Shown piece by piece: positions 43,851-55,589 of a DNA stretch of 64,000 bases. The notes below the pieces were generated by a model. That model was given only the letters and a program-made list of their open reading frames with translations, ran no database searches and was not told the origin of the DNA. A program made the translations under genes and the position numbers. Source of the stretch: Euglena gracilis. Taxonomy: Eukaryota; Euglenida; Euglenophyceae; Euglenales. Numbering within the stretch: the stretch's first letter is position 1; every line of letters starts with the position of its first letter. The stretch lies in contig CP154955.1 in NCBI GenBank assembly GCA_039621445.1, forward strand, positions 3,082,017 through 3,146,016. Reading direction: 5' to 3'.

Positions 43851-44214
43851 TGATCACCGCCCTCCCCCCCCACCCCTCACCCACGAAAGCCGTGGTCGAT
43901 TCACTGAGGGGAGGTGTGAAAGAAAAATAAAATATAGGGAAGCAGCAAATCAGCTGCATTGCTCTCCCCTCCCGTACCCAGGGATCGCTAACCTCTTGCC
44001 TTCTGCTCGTGGTGGTCGTAAGACGAAGCGATGGCGTTCATGCCAAGAAGGACCAAAAAAAGGTTTAACATTATAGAAAACCCGGAGACGGTTCTCAGGG
44101 CGTTTGAATCAGCACAGTTGCTGGGGCATTCAATCACAGAGAATTATCAAAGAAGAGCCCGAGCAAGCAGGTTTCTGAATAAAACAGGAAATCACTTTTT
44201 GGCTCCAAACGTGC

Positions 44215-44420
44215 TTCGTTTTACCAACCCCAGGGGGGAGGGGGGTGCCTTGTGCTCTGGGGTGCCTGCCCATAGCAGGCATCCCAGGGGGGGGGGGGGC
44301 GGTTTCGGCCTCCGGGGATGCCGACCCAGCAAATTTTCCCTTGAAAATGGCACCTTTAGCGCCGGGGAGTGTGCTACAGCACTACCCACCTCAAAACCCG
44401 ACCCCCCCCCCCCGGGGTCG
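44215..44420. mobile_element. family A element, ends unclear
   Basis: TTTTACCAACCCCAGGGGG, TGCCTGCCCATAGCAGGCA, AATTTTCCCTTGAAAATGG, CTACAGCACTACCCACCTC and a C/G run, in the same order as at 6,474. Flanking duplication not found. Confidence 0.6.
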
Positions 44421-44639
44421 GAAGATCCCCCAGAAACTGTCCAGCTGACAGGTCGACCGGTACTGGGGACCCTGATAACTTCCTTTGGCTGGCACCAAGG
44501 ACCCTGACAGTTTCCCAGGTATGGCATTTCAAAGGAAGATGAATGAAAAATGACCCTGACAGGTTGGCTTGGCTGGTGCCGAGGACCTTGATAGTTTCCC
44601 GGGCGGGACCCTGACAGGTTCACCAACTGGAAAACCCTC

Positions 44640-44925
44640 CAGTGTTGCGAGGTGAAAATGGGATTTTAAATGTGCTTTTCAGCTGACTTTGTTTCAAAAA
44701 AAACATTTTGTTCCAAAAATTGCCAAAATCAGCAAATTGGATATGTTTTGAGGGCCAAAGATATTTTTGGGGCGTCACTCCGGTCACCAGGGGGGAAAAA
44801 ATACACAAAGTGGCCCTGCTAGTCGACTCCCGAGGGGGGGTCCACAAGCATTTCCACAGCCAGATTTGGGCTAGCTGCAGTTGACCCTCCCCCTGCGGGT
44901 GCTGCGAACCCTTCAGCAGAAGGCT
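44640..44925. mobile_element. family D element, diverged
   Basis: TTTTCAGCTGACTTTGTTTC, CAAAAATTGCCAAAATCAGC, CCGGTCACCAGGGGG, GGCCCTGCTAGTCGACTC, AGATTTGGGCTAGCTGCAG and the right end GCGAACCCTTCAGCAGAAGG match the order of the element at 12,547. Confidence 0.6.
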
Positions 44926-44980
44926 GGTTGGGGGAACTACACGTCAAAGCCCGGCTTCCACAGGGAGGTGGTCAGGACAC

Positions 44981-45069
44981 CAGCGGCACAGAGCGACGCC
45001 GCCCTTGCCTGCCACATGGCAATGCACTTGTCCAGCGCTTGTCCAACGCTATGACCGCCCTCTGGGTGG
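44981..45069 (-). CDS. internal exon, unidentified
   Basis: Minus strand, acceptor CTGTGCAG, donor GTGTCC. Reads HPEGGHSVGQALDKCIAMWQ then ARAASLCAA plus one base. One helix-rich frame with coding bias; no family recognised. Confidence 0.55.
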
Positions 45070-46221
45070 CTGCACAGGTCCAAACAACAGCGCCAAAAAA
45101 AGGGAGGGGTTTCCTCCCGGGAGCAGAGGGTGACTCAACCCCCACATCTCGCGGCCCACCCACGACAAGCAACAATATTCCCCAATAATTTGCCCCAGAG
45201 GGAAGGAAGTTGATAGCAGAGTATGAAAAATCAATCCCGAATATATTTGACGGATCATATCACTGAAAAATGTTTTTGGAGAGAGGCCACCAAAAGCGAC
45301 TCTGGGATCAAATTGGAATTCACCAGCACACAAACCTGAGTGTTAAAAGAGGTTGCCGCCTGCCCCGGACGCTGTCGCCTGGGTCTCATACCAACTTATT
45401 TGTCAGGTTAGAAACCTGCTCGAGACCTGCCGGGAAATTCTTTCCTTGGTCTGTAATCGCTGTTTTGCCATTGACAAGCTGCAGGGGGGATGGGGTTGGT
45501 ATACCCCGGCCAAGTCGGAAGAAATCATAGGGAACGACAAGTCCATTGGCCCTGAGGCAACCCCGAACAAACGGTTGACGGTGCGCCTACAAAATAAGAA
45601 GCGGGAGCTGTGTTCCTCGGCATCGGTGGGCGGTGTGTGGGATTAGGTGGGCTCCCGGAGAGGGGTTCCAGCCCCAGGAGAGGTTCCCTTGGCGATTGCA
45701 TCAACCCCAAGGGCACAGATGCGGACCAAATTGGCGTCGCCCTGCTACGCCCTGCAAATGCTTTGACAAGAGGCTTGATTTATGAAACCAGACAGGGGTT
45801 GGGGGACCCGATTGGGGTGGTCATCCTGGGGTTTAAAGAAGGCCATTGGCACCGACAATAGAGAAGACTCCCCCTCTTTCTGCAGGAGGGACCCACTCAG
45901 CCCAAACCCCAACCCCAATCCCCTCGCAGGTGGGGGAGGGGGCAACCTCTCAACCAAAAGAAAAGCTAGCCCCCCCCCCAAAAAGAAAACTTCCTCCATA
46001 ACTTCAGCTTCAGACGCAGAGAATACAAATGATACCTTGTTGTTTTCTCTTGTTGATATTGTTCGTACACTATTTGTAAGCTGGCTTTCCCTGGACCCAT
46101 TATGCTTTGGTACCGACCAGCCCCTAATAGGGCTGTGGTAGGGTGGTCCTTGGTGCCCCAAAATTTTTTGTGATTGTTCTGGAGAATTGGATCACGGGCC
46201 ATTTAATTTCAAAATGTTCCT

Positions 46222-46224
46222 ATG

Positions 46225-46308
<84 letters not shown>
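46222..46308. repeat. (GT)n microsatellite, about 85 bp
   Basis: Pure GT. Confidence 0.98.
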
Positions 46309-46313
<5 letters not shown>

Positions 46314-46333
46314 CACGCGCAACATGGACATGT

Positions 46334-46538
46334 CAGGGTTCAATACAAGGGCTCCCCAAAAGTTGAAGGTTTTCCTTCTGGCGCTTGGTGCTGAAAAACT
46401 AATTTTGCCAGGCTCAGCGACAGGCTGAAAATGGTCCATTTCGACCTTTCCAACGTTTCGGTGGGGGGAAGGTCCCTCCCCCTTATGGGGGTACACCCCC
46501 CACCTAAAGCCATGACACCCTCCTTGGAGCGAAGCCTG
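46334..46538. mobile_element. mini-element, about 205 bp, 7/8 TSD
   Basis: Ends CAGGGTTCAATACAAGGGC and (inverted) CAGGCTTCGCTCCAAGGAGG. Flanks TGGACATG (46,325-46,332) and TGCACATG (46,539-46,546), with one extra T before the left end. Contains CACCTAAAGCCATGACACCC, the family K word. Confidence 0.6.
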
Positions 46539-46589
46539 TGCACATGCGCACGTGTGCGCCCCCGGACTGGACGAGACGCCGGCTCTCCT

Positions 46590-46690
46590 GCCCGGAGCCG
46601 AATAGCAGCCGACGGCCATGCCTCAGCGGTACTTGCCGCCCAGCCGCTCCCGCTCCTGCCGGGCGTCGGACGGCAAAAGGACTCCTTTCA
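46590..46690 (-). CDS. possible exon, unidentified
   Basis: GC-rich island without C/G runs. One minus frame ends SDARQERERLGGKYR and then TGA; another stays open (VPLRHGRRLLFGSGQESRRL). Could be a terminal exon or an internal exon in the other frame. Confidence 0.3.
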
Positions 46691-46877
46691 AAGAAAAACT
46701 TGGCCCGCCCCTCCCCACCTCCCGCATTGCTCCGGGCCGGTGTCCACCGAAGAGGAGGATTTGACCAGCCCTCGGGGGGGGGGGGGAGGGGAGTCTCGCC
46801 GGGAGTGCCCTGGGGGGGGGGAGGTGCAACGAAGGACCTCAAAATGCGCAATTCAGAAAAAGCAAATTAAGGTGTGA

Positions 46878-47018
46878 AAAAATTGTCAAAAATTGTCAAA
46901 AATTGTCAAAAATTGTCAAAAATTGTCAAAAATCGTCAAAAATTGTCAAAAATCGTCAAAAATTGTCAAAAATTGTCAAAAATTGTCAAAAATTGTCAAA
47001 AATTGTCAAAAATTGTCA
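46878..47018. repeat. decamer tandem repeat AAATTGTCAA
   Basis: About fourteen units of AAATTGTCAA, two with C for T (AAATCGTCAA). A highly regular 10-bp period. Confidence 0.97.
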
Positions 47019-47309
47019 GTCCTCTAAAGCAGAAAGTGCACAACCCTGAAGACCTCAAAGGGAACACAAAAGAAAGCCGGGTGTAGTTGCATGTCCCTCC
47101 TCTTTGCGGCACGCCTAATCCCAAGCACACCACCACCATGCAAGTGACAGCCTGCAGGCTGGCAGAGGCTTTGGGCCAGGGGGTTGGGTATGACCCACAA
47201 AATTCGAACTCGTATGAATATGTTTACAAAATACACAGCACTGCAGCCCAACGCACACGCACACCACACAACCACACACAGTGTGGGCAGAATAACAAGA
47301 GGAAGGGGA

Positions 47310-47386
47310 GCCCCGGGCAGCTGCCGCTTCAGCTCGGACATCTTGCCGCTGGTGCCGCTAGTGGCGCCGCTGGACACCGTGCTCCG
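47310..47386 (-). CDS. internal exon, unidentified Ser/Thr/Gly-rich
   Basis: Minus strand, acceptor GGCCAG. Reads RSTVSSGATSGTSGKMSELK then RQLPG. No clear GT donor, so the 3' border is approximate. Confidence 0.5.
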
Positions 47387-47816
47387 CTGGCCGTACCCGG
47401 TCGCACCCCAGCGCTGGCCGGGTGGTCACTTGACCGATAATACAAGTGCCGAAGGATATCGATATGCTTCAGGGCGGCTGCGCCATGTTTGTTGTGATGG
47501 GATGAGGTGGGAAACGGCTTGGTGATGGTGTGGAAATGGCGTGGCAGTTCAGGATTCGCAATGCACGACCTTTCTGCCAGGCAGTTGCTGCCCCGAACTC
47601 CAAATTGAGGAGGGAAAGAAACCTGACAGCCGTTTGAAAAGAGCCCGAACATCAAACCCATTTGTGTATTTGTGGCTGATTGCCTTGGTAGACTGAAGGG
47701 CTGCGCATTTTTCACAGCCGGTTCGACCTTTGGACCGCTGTGCAGTGTGCCTGAGTGGAAGTCATTCCGTGCCTTGTGTGTTTTCTGCCGCCTGTCCCCT
47801 GTGGAGGTCCCATGTA

Positions 47817-48010
47817 TTAAACCCCCCCAAATAACACCCCCCCCCAAATAACACCCCCCCCCCCAATAACACACCCCCCTCGGGGGCCGATTTCGAGCGC
47901 CCAAATAACACCCCCCCCCAAATAACACACCCCCCCCCCTGGGCCCCAGTTCGGGTGCCCAAATAACACACCGGGGGGGGGTGTTATTTGGGGGGGGGGG
48001 TTTACTATGC
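47817..48010. repeat. family F C/G repeat (CCCAAATAACACCCC)
   Basis: Six copies of CCCAAATAACACCCCCC, ending with the inverted GGTGTTATTTGGGGGG. Family also at 49,555-49,660 and 49,850-49,930 with ATAATACC. Can fold into a long hairpin. Confidence 0.8.
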
Positions 48011-48358
48011 AGGCCCCCGAAGCCATGCGTTAAGTTTTGGGATGTGCCATGTGCAACCTCAAACCTTTCAATCCTTCGGGATCACCTGAGACTACAGCAT
48101 TCGAACAAAATCAATTGTTTTGCCTATCCCACAGATTGTTTCCTGTGGGCCGTCCCACAATTCAACACCGGGACCAAGATTAATTTGACAACGACAGGAA
48201 ACACAACGCACATCCTGGTTGGAAAGCACACACAAGCAAATTAAACAAAACAGACAAAAAAATCGAAATGGTGCTCAAAAGCATTGCAATGCCAATGTTT
48301 TTGCGTCTGCTTACATGGGAAAAAAGTGAGGACTGCAAAGCGGAGTAGGCCGGGGCAC

Positions 48359-48485
48359 CAGCAGAGCCCTCAGGATGGCCGGACGACTTAACCGCCTTGG
48401 GCTTCGGCTTCGGCACCATGATGGGCCGCCCGTTCAGCTGGCCGTCCAGCACGCCGTCCGCGGCATCCGCCGCGTACGCCGCCGG
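48359..48485 (-). CDS. internal exon, unidentified hydrophilic protein
   Basis: Minus strand, acceptor CCTCGCAG, donor GTGCCC. 42 codons plus one base: PAAYAADAADGVLDGQLNGR, PIMVPKPKPKAVKSSGHPEG. Strong coding bias; unknown family. Flanked upstream by a CGCA array. Confidence 0.68.
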
Positions 48486-48584
48486 CTGCGAGGGGCTCCC
48501 GTGTCGGCACCACCAACGCCAACCCCCCCCTCTGTCCAGAAGAGTTGAAGGAGCGCTTGCTGCACTTTGCCTCAACCCTACACA

Positions 48585-48588
48585 CACA

Positions 48589-48636
<48 letters not shown>

Positions 48637-48640
48637 CACA

Positions 48641-48708
<68 letters not shown>

Positions 48709-48725
48709 CACACGCGCGTGCGCGT

Positions 48726-48791
<66 letters not shown>

Positions 48792-48955
48792 GCACACCTG
48801 CCAAATATCGCAAAAAACCTAAAAATGCAGCACCCCCCCCCCCTGTGTGTGTGTGTGTGTGTGTGCATGTGTAGGCGTGTGTAGGTGTGTGTAGGTGTGT
48901 GTGTAGGTGTGTGTAGGTGTGTGTGTAGGTGTGTGTGTGTGTGTGTGTGTGTTTC
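48585..48955. repeat. (CGCA)n, (CA)n and (GT)n microsatellite
   Basis: CGCA (48,590-48,710), CA (48,728-48,792), then GT with GTAGGTGTGT units (48,845-48,955). The CA and GT blocks can pair across 50 bp. Confidence 0.97.
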
Positions 48956-49324
48956 AGATGCGTTTATCGGTGGAATTTTTAGAGGGAATGCGAAGAGACC
49001 CCGGAACCTTCGGCTCAACAACTTGGACGGTCCTCCACTCCAAGGTCGGGTTTTGGTTTTTGGGTCCCCCCCCAAATTTTTGTTTTTGGGTACCCCCCCC
49101 CAAAAAAAACACCAAAAAATTTGTATTTTTGGGACCCCTCTTTGAAAAATTTAGCCCCTAGCCCCTAACCACCTAAAAAAGGCCAATTTTGGCCAAGAAA
49201 TGCCATTTTTTTCAAATTTTTCTGCGCCTGCGGCACCAAAAAGGTTATCTCACCCCCCTCTGGGCCCCCCGGGGGGGGGTCCAGCCGACCCACCCCAACC
49301 CCCCCCCCTGGGGGTGCGGCCTTA

Positions 49325-49405
49325 AATAATCCCTGGGGCTGCAGCCGGAATTGAACCACCGACCTCCCGCGTGCAAAGGATTTCTGTCCAATACGTCCAA
49401 AAGGA
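49325..49405 (-). tRNA. tRNA-like fragment, probably not functional
   Basis: On the minus strand, GGAGGTCGGTGGTTCAATTCC (49,339-49,359) has the form of a T-arm (GTTCAAT loop), preceded by GGACAGAAATCC, a possible anticodon arm. The acceptor stem and D-arm do not pair. May be a tRNA pseudogene or a SINE end. Confidence 0.3.
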
Positions 49406-49429
49406 TGGAAGCGCACCGGGGGGGGGGGG

Positions 49430-49930
49430 GGCAGTGCTTATACAAGGCCGGTGTTTATACACCGGGGGGGGGGGGGGGGTGGTACAACAATCAAAACATG
49501 CCCTCCAGAATTGTGGCCTCTGATTGGGGGGGGGGCAGGGGGGTGTGATCTAAACCTTCCCCCCAAATAATGCCCCCCCCCCCAAATAATACCCCCCCCC
49601 GCCCTGGGGGGCCGACTTCGGCCACCGAAATAATACCCCCCCCCCCCGGTTTCGGGCCGAAGGCCCGGATTTTTGACCTGGAAATGTAGGTAAAAATCAC
49701 AATCTCTGACAACGAAGTACGAAAAAAATCGATTTTTCTGGATCATCTTGCCTCCAAAAAATGCTAAATTTCATGAGAAAGTACAAAAAAATGACCCCAA
49801 AAGGGGGTTTTGGCACTATTTTTGCTCCTACGGAACGAAAAATTTTGGGGGATAATACCCCCCCCCTCGGGCCGGGACTTCGGGCGAAAAAACAATGCCC
49901 CGGGGGGTATTATTTGGGGGGTTTACATGT
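49430..49930. repeat. family F C/G repeats
   Basis: CCCAAATAATGCCCC, CGAAATAATACCCC, GGGCCGGGACTTCGGGCGAA and GGTATTATTTGGGGGG. Also an ACACCGGGGG pair at 49,416 and 49,458. Confidence 0.65.
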
Positions 49931-50029
49931 CTCGAACAGAAAATTGCATTTTGGGGCATTTTGAAAGGCCTTGTGGCCCCCAAAAATTTCAGGATTCAAA
50001 ATTGTACTAACTAAACTAACTGGACTAAC

Positions 50030-50770
50030 TGGGTGGGGGAAGGTCTGACTATTGAAAAAAAAAAAACGCCAGAAAGCGTTTCAAGCAGGCGGGGAGTGTT
50101 CAGGACAACTCTGAGCGGCAGCCCCTTTGTGACTTTGCGGATGTCGACCATTGTTTCCCGTGGTTTTCTCTCATCGTCAATGGAGACCCAAAAATTTGAT
50201 TTTTGGGTACCCCCCCCCAAATTCTTGGGCCGATTTTGGGACCCCCCCAAAAATACAAAAACAAAACCCAACCTTGTCCACTCCTCGCTGTTTCACCGCA
50301 GAAAAATTCTTTCTCAGCACACCAAGCTATTACCCTCCCCCCCCCTATGTCCAACGACCGGTAACCTCTGTCCTCTGACCGGGGGGGCTGTCGTTGGACA
50401 TAGGGTGGTGACCAAAAAGGTGTCCTCTGACCGGGGGGGTGGTCGTTGGACACAGGGGCGGGAAAAAAAGTTTGCCGGTCAACAGGTCAAAATTTTCCTT
50501 CCGGCGCTTCGCGCCCCCATTTCCAGCCCGGTCAACAAATATTTACTTAAATAGCACCCAGAACTGACATCCTTGGACGATTTTGTTGCGGAGATCACGT
50601 CATGAGAACATGCAAAGAAAATGCAAATGAAGGGCGGAAGAAAAGCCTTTCAGGGCTGGCAAACCTCCGGTTTTCACACACCTGCAAAAAAAACATCAAA
50701 CCTCCGAAAAGGTGTCCTCTGACCGGGGGGGTGGTCGTTGGACATAGGGGGGGGGGGGGTAAGACCATAC
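50030..50770. repeat. family E repeats (ATGTCCAACGACC...CCTCTGACCGG)
   Basis: GTCCAACGACCGGTAACCTC, TGTCCTCTGACCGGGGGG and GTCGTTGGACATAGGG recur at 50,345-50,460, 50,710-50,755 and again at 55,590-56,000. Inverted pairs with a G-run centre and a GGCGCTTCGCGCC stem. No gene. Confidence 0.75.
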
Positions 50771-50874
50771 TGGCTGCTTTCCTTTCTGAATGAGAATTCA
50801 CATGGAGATCAGATTTATCATCAGATATATCACATCATACTAATGTATGTAACATGTCCTCCTTCTGATTGACG

Positions 50875-50985
50875 GACGCGCCAAACCGTCCACCAGAGGG
50901 AGCACCTCCTCCTTTCATCGCCAACGTAGACCGCTCCGCGGGACAGGTCAATGGTGGGTCCTCGCATCAGGGCCGGGGTCCACCG
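50875..50985 (-). CDS. possible exon, unidentified
   Basis: Minus frame TPALMRGPTIDLSRGAVYVG then DERRRCSLWW in unique GC-rich text. No good splice sites were fixed, so borders are approximate. Confidence 0.35.
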
Positions 50986-51157
50986 TGAAAAAAATGGCCA
51001 AATAAAAAACACTTTGAATGAAAATAAACACTTTCTTTGGTGGATCTACCCCGGGGAGGGGTTTAGGCCAAAACTGAAAGGAAAAAAACCGTCACCCCTC
51101 CCCCCAGAGTGAATCAGTAGTGATTGTATGCCGGGGGCCCCGGGGCAGCTCCATCAC

Positions 51158-51319
51158 GCGCTGGCGGGTGTCGGGGTCGAGGCCGGAGGGGTCCACGGTG
51201 CGGAAGTCGAAGGAGTCCTCCAGGATGGCGTTGACGTCCGCGGAGCCGAGGTGGGAGTGGAGGACGAAGATCTGCTCCTTGTGGGAGGCCGCCAGTTGGG
51301 AGAGGACCCCGGAACGTGC
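51158..51319 (-). CDS. internal exon, unidentified
   Basis: Minus strand, acceptor CAGACAG after a CA-rich tract. Contains [40 protein letters not shown] and [12 protein letters not shown]. The donor GTGATG is a guess; the frame stays open to about 51,120. Good coding bias. Confidence 0.68.
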
Positions 51320-51337
51320 CTGTCTGTCTGCGAGTGC

Positions 51338-51377
51338 GTGTGTGTGTGTGTGTGTGTGTGTGTCTATGTGTGTGCGT

Positions 51378-51413
<36 letters not shown>

Positions 51414-51480
51414 CTGGGTGGGTGGGTGGGTGGGTGGGTGGGTGGGTGGGTGGGTGTGCGCGCACATGTGCGGTTGTGTG
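51338..51480. repeat. (GT)n and (GGGT)n microsatellite
   Basis: Starts 19 bp upstream (minus sense) of the exon ending at 51,319, so its complement supplies the region of the 3' splice site. Confidence 0.95.
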
Positions 51481-51564
51481 TGTGTCCTAGCATGTGCAAG
51501 GCAACAAGGTGCACCAGCGCATGTATCAGCGTGCAGGCATTCAGACACACCAGAAAATCACCAA

Positions 51565-51640
51565 AGTACGCACGCACAGACACGCACGCACGCACACACG
51601 CACGCACGCACACCCATACATACACACCCACACATGTGTG
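51565..51640. repeat. (CGCA)n / (CA)n microsatellite
   Basis: About 60 bp downstream (minus sense) of the exon at 51,701. Confidence 0.9.
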
Positions 51641-51700
51641 CATGCAAATTCTACAACTTCAAAATCGTCAGCTGCACCGCGCTACCACACGAAAAACCAC

Positions 51701-51826
51701 GTGCATGCTGGGGCCCCGGTGGGCCAGCTGGCGCACCTCGTCGTCCTTCTGCAGCAGCAGCTTGCGCTGCAGGTCCACCAGCTCGAACGCCTCCCGCCGC
51801 TTCGTCTCCTCGGAGCCGAGGTTGAC
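51701..51826 (-). CDS. internal exon, coiled-coil
   Basis: Minus strand, acceptor CGACGCAG, donor GTGGTT (uncertain). [20 protein letters not shown] then [18 protein letters not shown]: heptad-like, charged helix. Unknown family. Confidence 0.68.
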
Positions 51827-53112
51827 CTGCGTCGGGGGGCAGGCCCCCACACCGCACTCTGCCCCAGGGTTCGGCATAAGGGCAGGAGGGGGGGGGTCGG
51901 ACCCACCTGTGTGCACAGTGATGGGGAGGGGGCAGGTATCCAGCCCAGTTGGGGGGGGGGGGGAGAATAGGCTTGACACCAATTTCTGGTGTGTGACCAC
52001 AAAACGCCATAATACTTGGACCCCAAAATCGACCCCGAGAGTGAATTTCATCTGAAGGTCACTCCTCTATGGAGTTCAGGTTTGTGGTACCAGTTTGAAC
52101 ACTTGCTCCGGTGGCTGGGGTCTAGAGCAGGGGTTGTGGCTGTTTGTTCGGACCCTACCCGGTCCAGCGGCTCAGGAGGGTGGGTGGGGGAGACACCCCT
52201 CCAATCGGTCCGGTGCAAAGCGCCAGGGCGAAAGCCATAATCGACCAAGAATGGCGACTTCGGGCACTGTTTGGCAAAAAAAAATCGCCAAAAAAATGCC
52301 AAAAAAGGCACAAAGCGCCAGAACGAAAATTTTGACCTTTTGGGGGTCCCACAAGCCCCCCAGGGTCGGTCTGGATCCCCCCCCCGGCAGAAGGGGGGGC
52401 AGTTCAGCCTCCCTCTGGTCAAGGAGGGGGCACCCCTCCCCTCTGCCTCGTGCACCGTCCTATGTCGACATCCCGTACACCATCCCCCCCCCCCTGAATG
52501 GATGAGTCCAGGCAAGTCACAAAAACCAACACACTCCTTCCTGCTCCATGCCTGGGAAAATCTGGGTGACCCCCATTTGGCGACATGCGAAGAAAAATTC
52601 CCTCGGCACTGAAGGACCCCAAGATAAAACTTTGACCTCAAAATCGTTCACATCAGGTGGGGGTGAACACCCTCATAAAATGAACCCAACTATGAAGTCA
52701 GGTTTTTGGGGGGCAGAAAAAATGATAATGGTGGCCGCCTCCTCACTTCAATAAGGAATATTCTTGTCAGAACCAGATTTCACATCAAAAATCAGAAATG
52801 ATTTGCCAAATTGATTGACGTTGACATCCGTTTTGAAAGTCCATTTTGGCAATGTTGGTCTCCATATCCCTTTGTACTTGGTCCAACAGGGGGGCGCTTC
52901 ATATTTTGAGGTTATGCGGGCGCCACAGATGCTATGAACCTGCAGACTGGGGGGGGGGAGAAAGACACCCATAATGTGAGGTTCTGGTTGCACTGTACCT
53001 GCGCTTTGTGGCGCAAACCCAAATCTGTGTTCAGCCCACACCGACTTAGAACGCTCTTTTGTCTGCGTCATGGGTTGTGTTTTGAAGCCAAGCAGGGCTG
53101 GGGCCTGGCCAC

Positions 53113-53190
53113 CGCGCGTTCCTCATCCAACATCTTCGTCAGGCGGGCGATCACAAACGGGGCATTTTGTGCAAGTTCTTTCTCGTGCCT
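53113..53190 (-). CDS. internal exon, coiled-coil (start approximate)
   Basis: Minus strand, donor GTGGCC. Reads KELAQNAPFVIARLTKMLDE then ERA, phase 0 out. The acceptor could not be fixed. Confidence 0.55.
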
Positions 53191-53444
53191 TTCGTGTTGC
53201 CTTAGTGTGGACACACACAGAAACACTGAGTGCTCGCCCACACAAACACATCCACACATGCATGCGCGCACACACATGCCTGCTCAATTACGCACACACG
53301 CACATGCTCCACATCCAACCATACAGTTGTTACTCGTTGGTTTAAAAAGATGTGACAGAAAGCACACATTCCTGAAACCTGTGAAAACGTAGAGAGCTAC
53401 GGGGACCAATTGGACGGTGGGTTGGGCCACGCCCCGGCCTCCAC

Positions 53445-53582
53445 CTTGAGGTGCTTCGCGTCCTCCGCGGCGCGGGCGTTGGCCGCCTTCATGCTTTCCC
53501 GCTTCCCCTCCAGCCCCTTGGCAGTGCTGCTCAGCCGGCTGATGCTGGCCCGGAGCTCCCGGATGATGTCCCCGGCGGGCCT
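53445..53582 (-). CDS. internal exon, coiled-coil
   Basis: Minus strand, acceptor GGGGCAG, donor GTGGAG; exactly 46 codons. RPAGDIIRELRASISRLSST, AKGLEGKRESMKAANARAAE, DAKHLK: regular alanine/leucine heptads. Probably part of the same long hydrophilic protein as the exons at 51.7 and 53.1 kb. Confidence 0.7.
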
Positions 53583-53734
53583 CTGCCCCGCCACGCCATC
53601 CAGCATTGTTGTTTTACAATGAACATGAATATGAATGATTCATATCATTATGAAACAACACAAATATATGAATGTGAATAATAATTATTATTATTGACAT
53701 GAATATGAATAATGCATATGAATTAATTTAAATG

Positions 53735-54120
53735 CGCCTTAAAAACCGTAAAACGCCTTGAAATGCGCCTTGAATTTTTTTGGCCAAATGCCTTAAAATG
53801 CCGTAAAATGCCGTAAAACGCCTTAAAAAATTTCGGACGAGCAAAACTTTTTCTGGCCGAGCAAAAAAATGACTGAAACCACAAAATCTCGGCAAAACAG
53901 GCCAACTCTGGGAAGAAAAATTACTTCTGCCATCGCTGGAACAGTATCCATCTAGCCAAAACTCAAAAGAATGAGTTGTTGAACTTCTTGGTTTTTGGAC
54001 CACATGCAAAAATCAAGGGCATTGGTTCGGTGCCCAGACTCCCTATGAAATAGTGGCTTAAAAAGCCTTAAAATACCTTAAAAAGCATTAAAAAATATGC
54101 CTTTATATGCCTCAAAGTTT
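53735..54120. repeat. decamer repeat AAAATGCCGT / AAAATGCCTT
   Basis: ATGCCTTAAAATGCCGTAAA and relatives from 53,735 to 53,830, and again 54,053-54,120 (AAAAGCCTTAAAATACCTTA). Ten-base period with drift. Confidence 0.65.
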
Positions 54121-54419
54121 TGAATTTTTTGCCTTAAAAAAAAACAATGCCTCCATGCCATTTGCCAGGAGGGGGGGAACGCAACGAAAAACGCGATGCA
54201 AAAACAAAAACAAATACAGGTGGACACAAATTTGCCAAAATGAAAACACAAAAAAACCCACAAAAAACCCTGCTTGCGTCCCCCCCCCTGCCACGTCACC
54301 TTTGGGGAAATCAAGTCCAAAATGCAGAAACTTTCAGGTTCGAATCATTTTTCCCAGCAGAAAACGGAAGATTTCCTGCAAAACGCACAAAACAAAAACA
54401 AAAAAAACAAATTACATTC

Positions 54420-54800
54420 CCCCCCCCTTGTCCTTGACACGCCAAAGTACGGGGAAAGTGCGGTTGACACGGGGGGTGTGTCATGGACACGCCGTGTCAT
54501 GGGAACCGTACCACAAAACATATAGCAAATGATGGCCAAGTAATCTGGACCTCGGTTTGAGGGCCCAATCACCATAGCATCAACAATAACTCCATTGGAG
54601 TGCTCACATCTCACTAAATCACCAAACTCAAAAGAAGATGAGTTCAAAGCCATGGTTTTGTGCAGAAAATGGCAACCAATTAGCTCCAGAGACGTGAAGT
54701 GTGTCAAAAATACTTTACTCTTTTTAGGTACGGGAAAAGTGCGGTTGACACGGGGGGTGTGTCATGGACAAGGCGTGTCAAGGACAAGGGGGGGGGATGT
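54420..54800. repeat. family H repeat (GGGAAAGTGCGGTTGACACGG)
   Basis: Two copies (54,450-54,510 and 54,730-54,795) of GAAAGTGCGGTTGACACGGG then GGTGTGTCATGGACA, plus C-run TTGTCCTTGACACGCC. Also at 59,975-60,040 and, diverged, 42,940. Between the copies lies ordinary AT-rich DNA. Confidence 0.75.
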
Positions 54801-54949
54801 AAATTTACCGGGGTGGAGGGGGCCGCACCAAAACAAAAACAAAAAAACCAAAATAAAGAAAACCACAAAAAAAAAGCATCCATACCAAGTCCAGCATCAG
54901 CCTGATCCCCACCTCTCTTCAGTGCACAGGGAGTGGGGGGAGGGGGGAG

Positions 54950-55050
54950 GCCCGGGCGTCCCGCTCATCGGGCCGGGCGCGCTCCGGCTCGGACGGCGCC
55001 TGGCTGGCGCGGGCGCTGGGGAACGGCAGGGACACGATGCGGCCAGCAAA
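54950..55050 (-). CDS. internal exon, hydrophilic (3' border approximate)
   Basis: Minus strand, acceptor GGAGCAG. FAGRIVSLPFPSARASQAPS then EPERARPDERDARA. Unknown. Confidence 0.5.
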
Positions 55051-55589
55051 CTGCTCCACCCCCCCCCCAAGGGAAAACTCAGTGGGAACGATTGGCAGGG
55101 GTGGGGTTTGGTTTGGAGTTTGGGCCCGAATGGCAAAAAAAAAAGAACACAAACAAAAAAAACAAAAAAAAGGGCTTTCAATTGTATGCAGCTTTGGGGT
55201 CCCAGCATAACAAGGAAAAAAAACATTATGTTTGTGGTGTTGGAACATGCTGGTCCCAAAATGAGCGAATTGTTGGCTAAAACAAATAGTATGAAAATCC
55301 GCGAAATCCATGAAATCCATGAAAATAGATTAAACCGTCCGGTCTCACCCCCTTAGCGCCCAACATGGTGTGGAAACAAGGCCTGAGGACGAGACATCAA
55401 GTCGCCAGGAAATCCTAAGCAAAAAAAAAATGTCGCAGAATTCAATACAAAATCCACAGGAAATACGGATAAAAAATGCCATCTTGTGGCAAACCGGGTC
55501 GACTTCGGGTGAAAAAATAATTTCTGATTCCTTTGACCTTCAGCCATCAACCCACAACATCAAAAATGCGGTTTTCGACTTTTTTTTTA

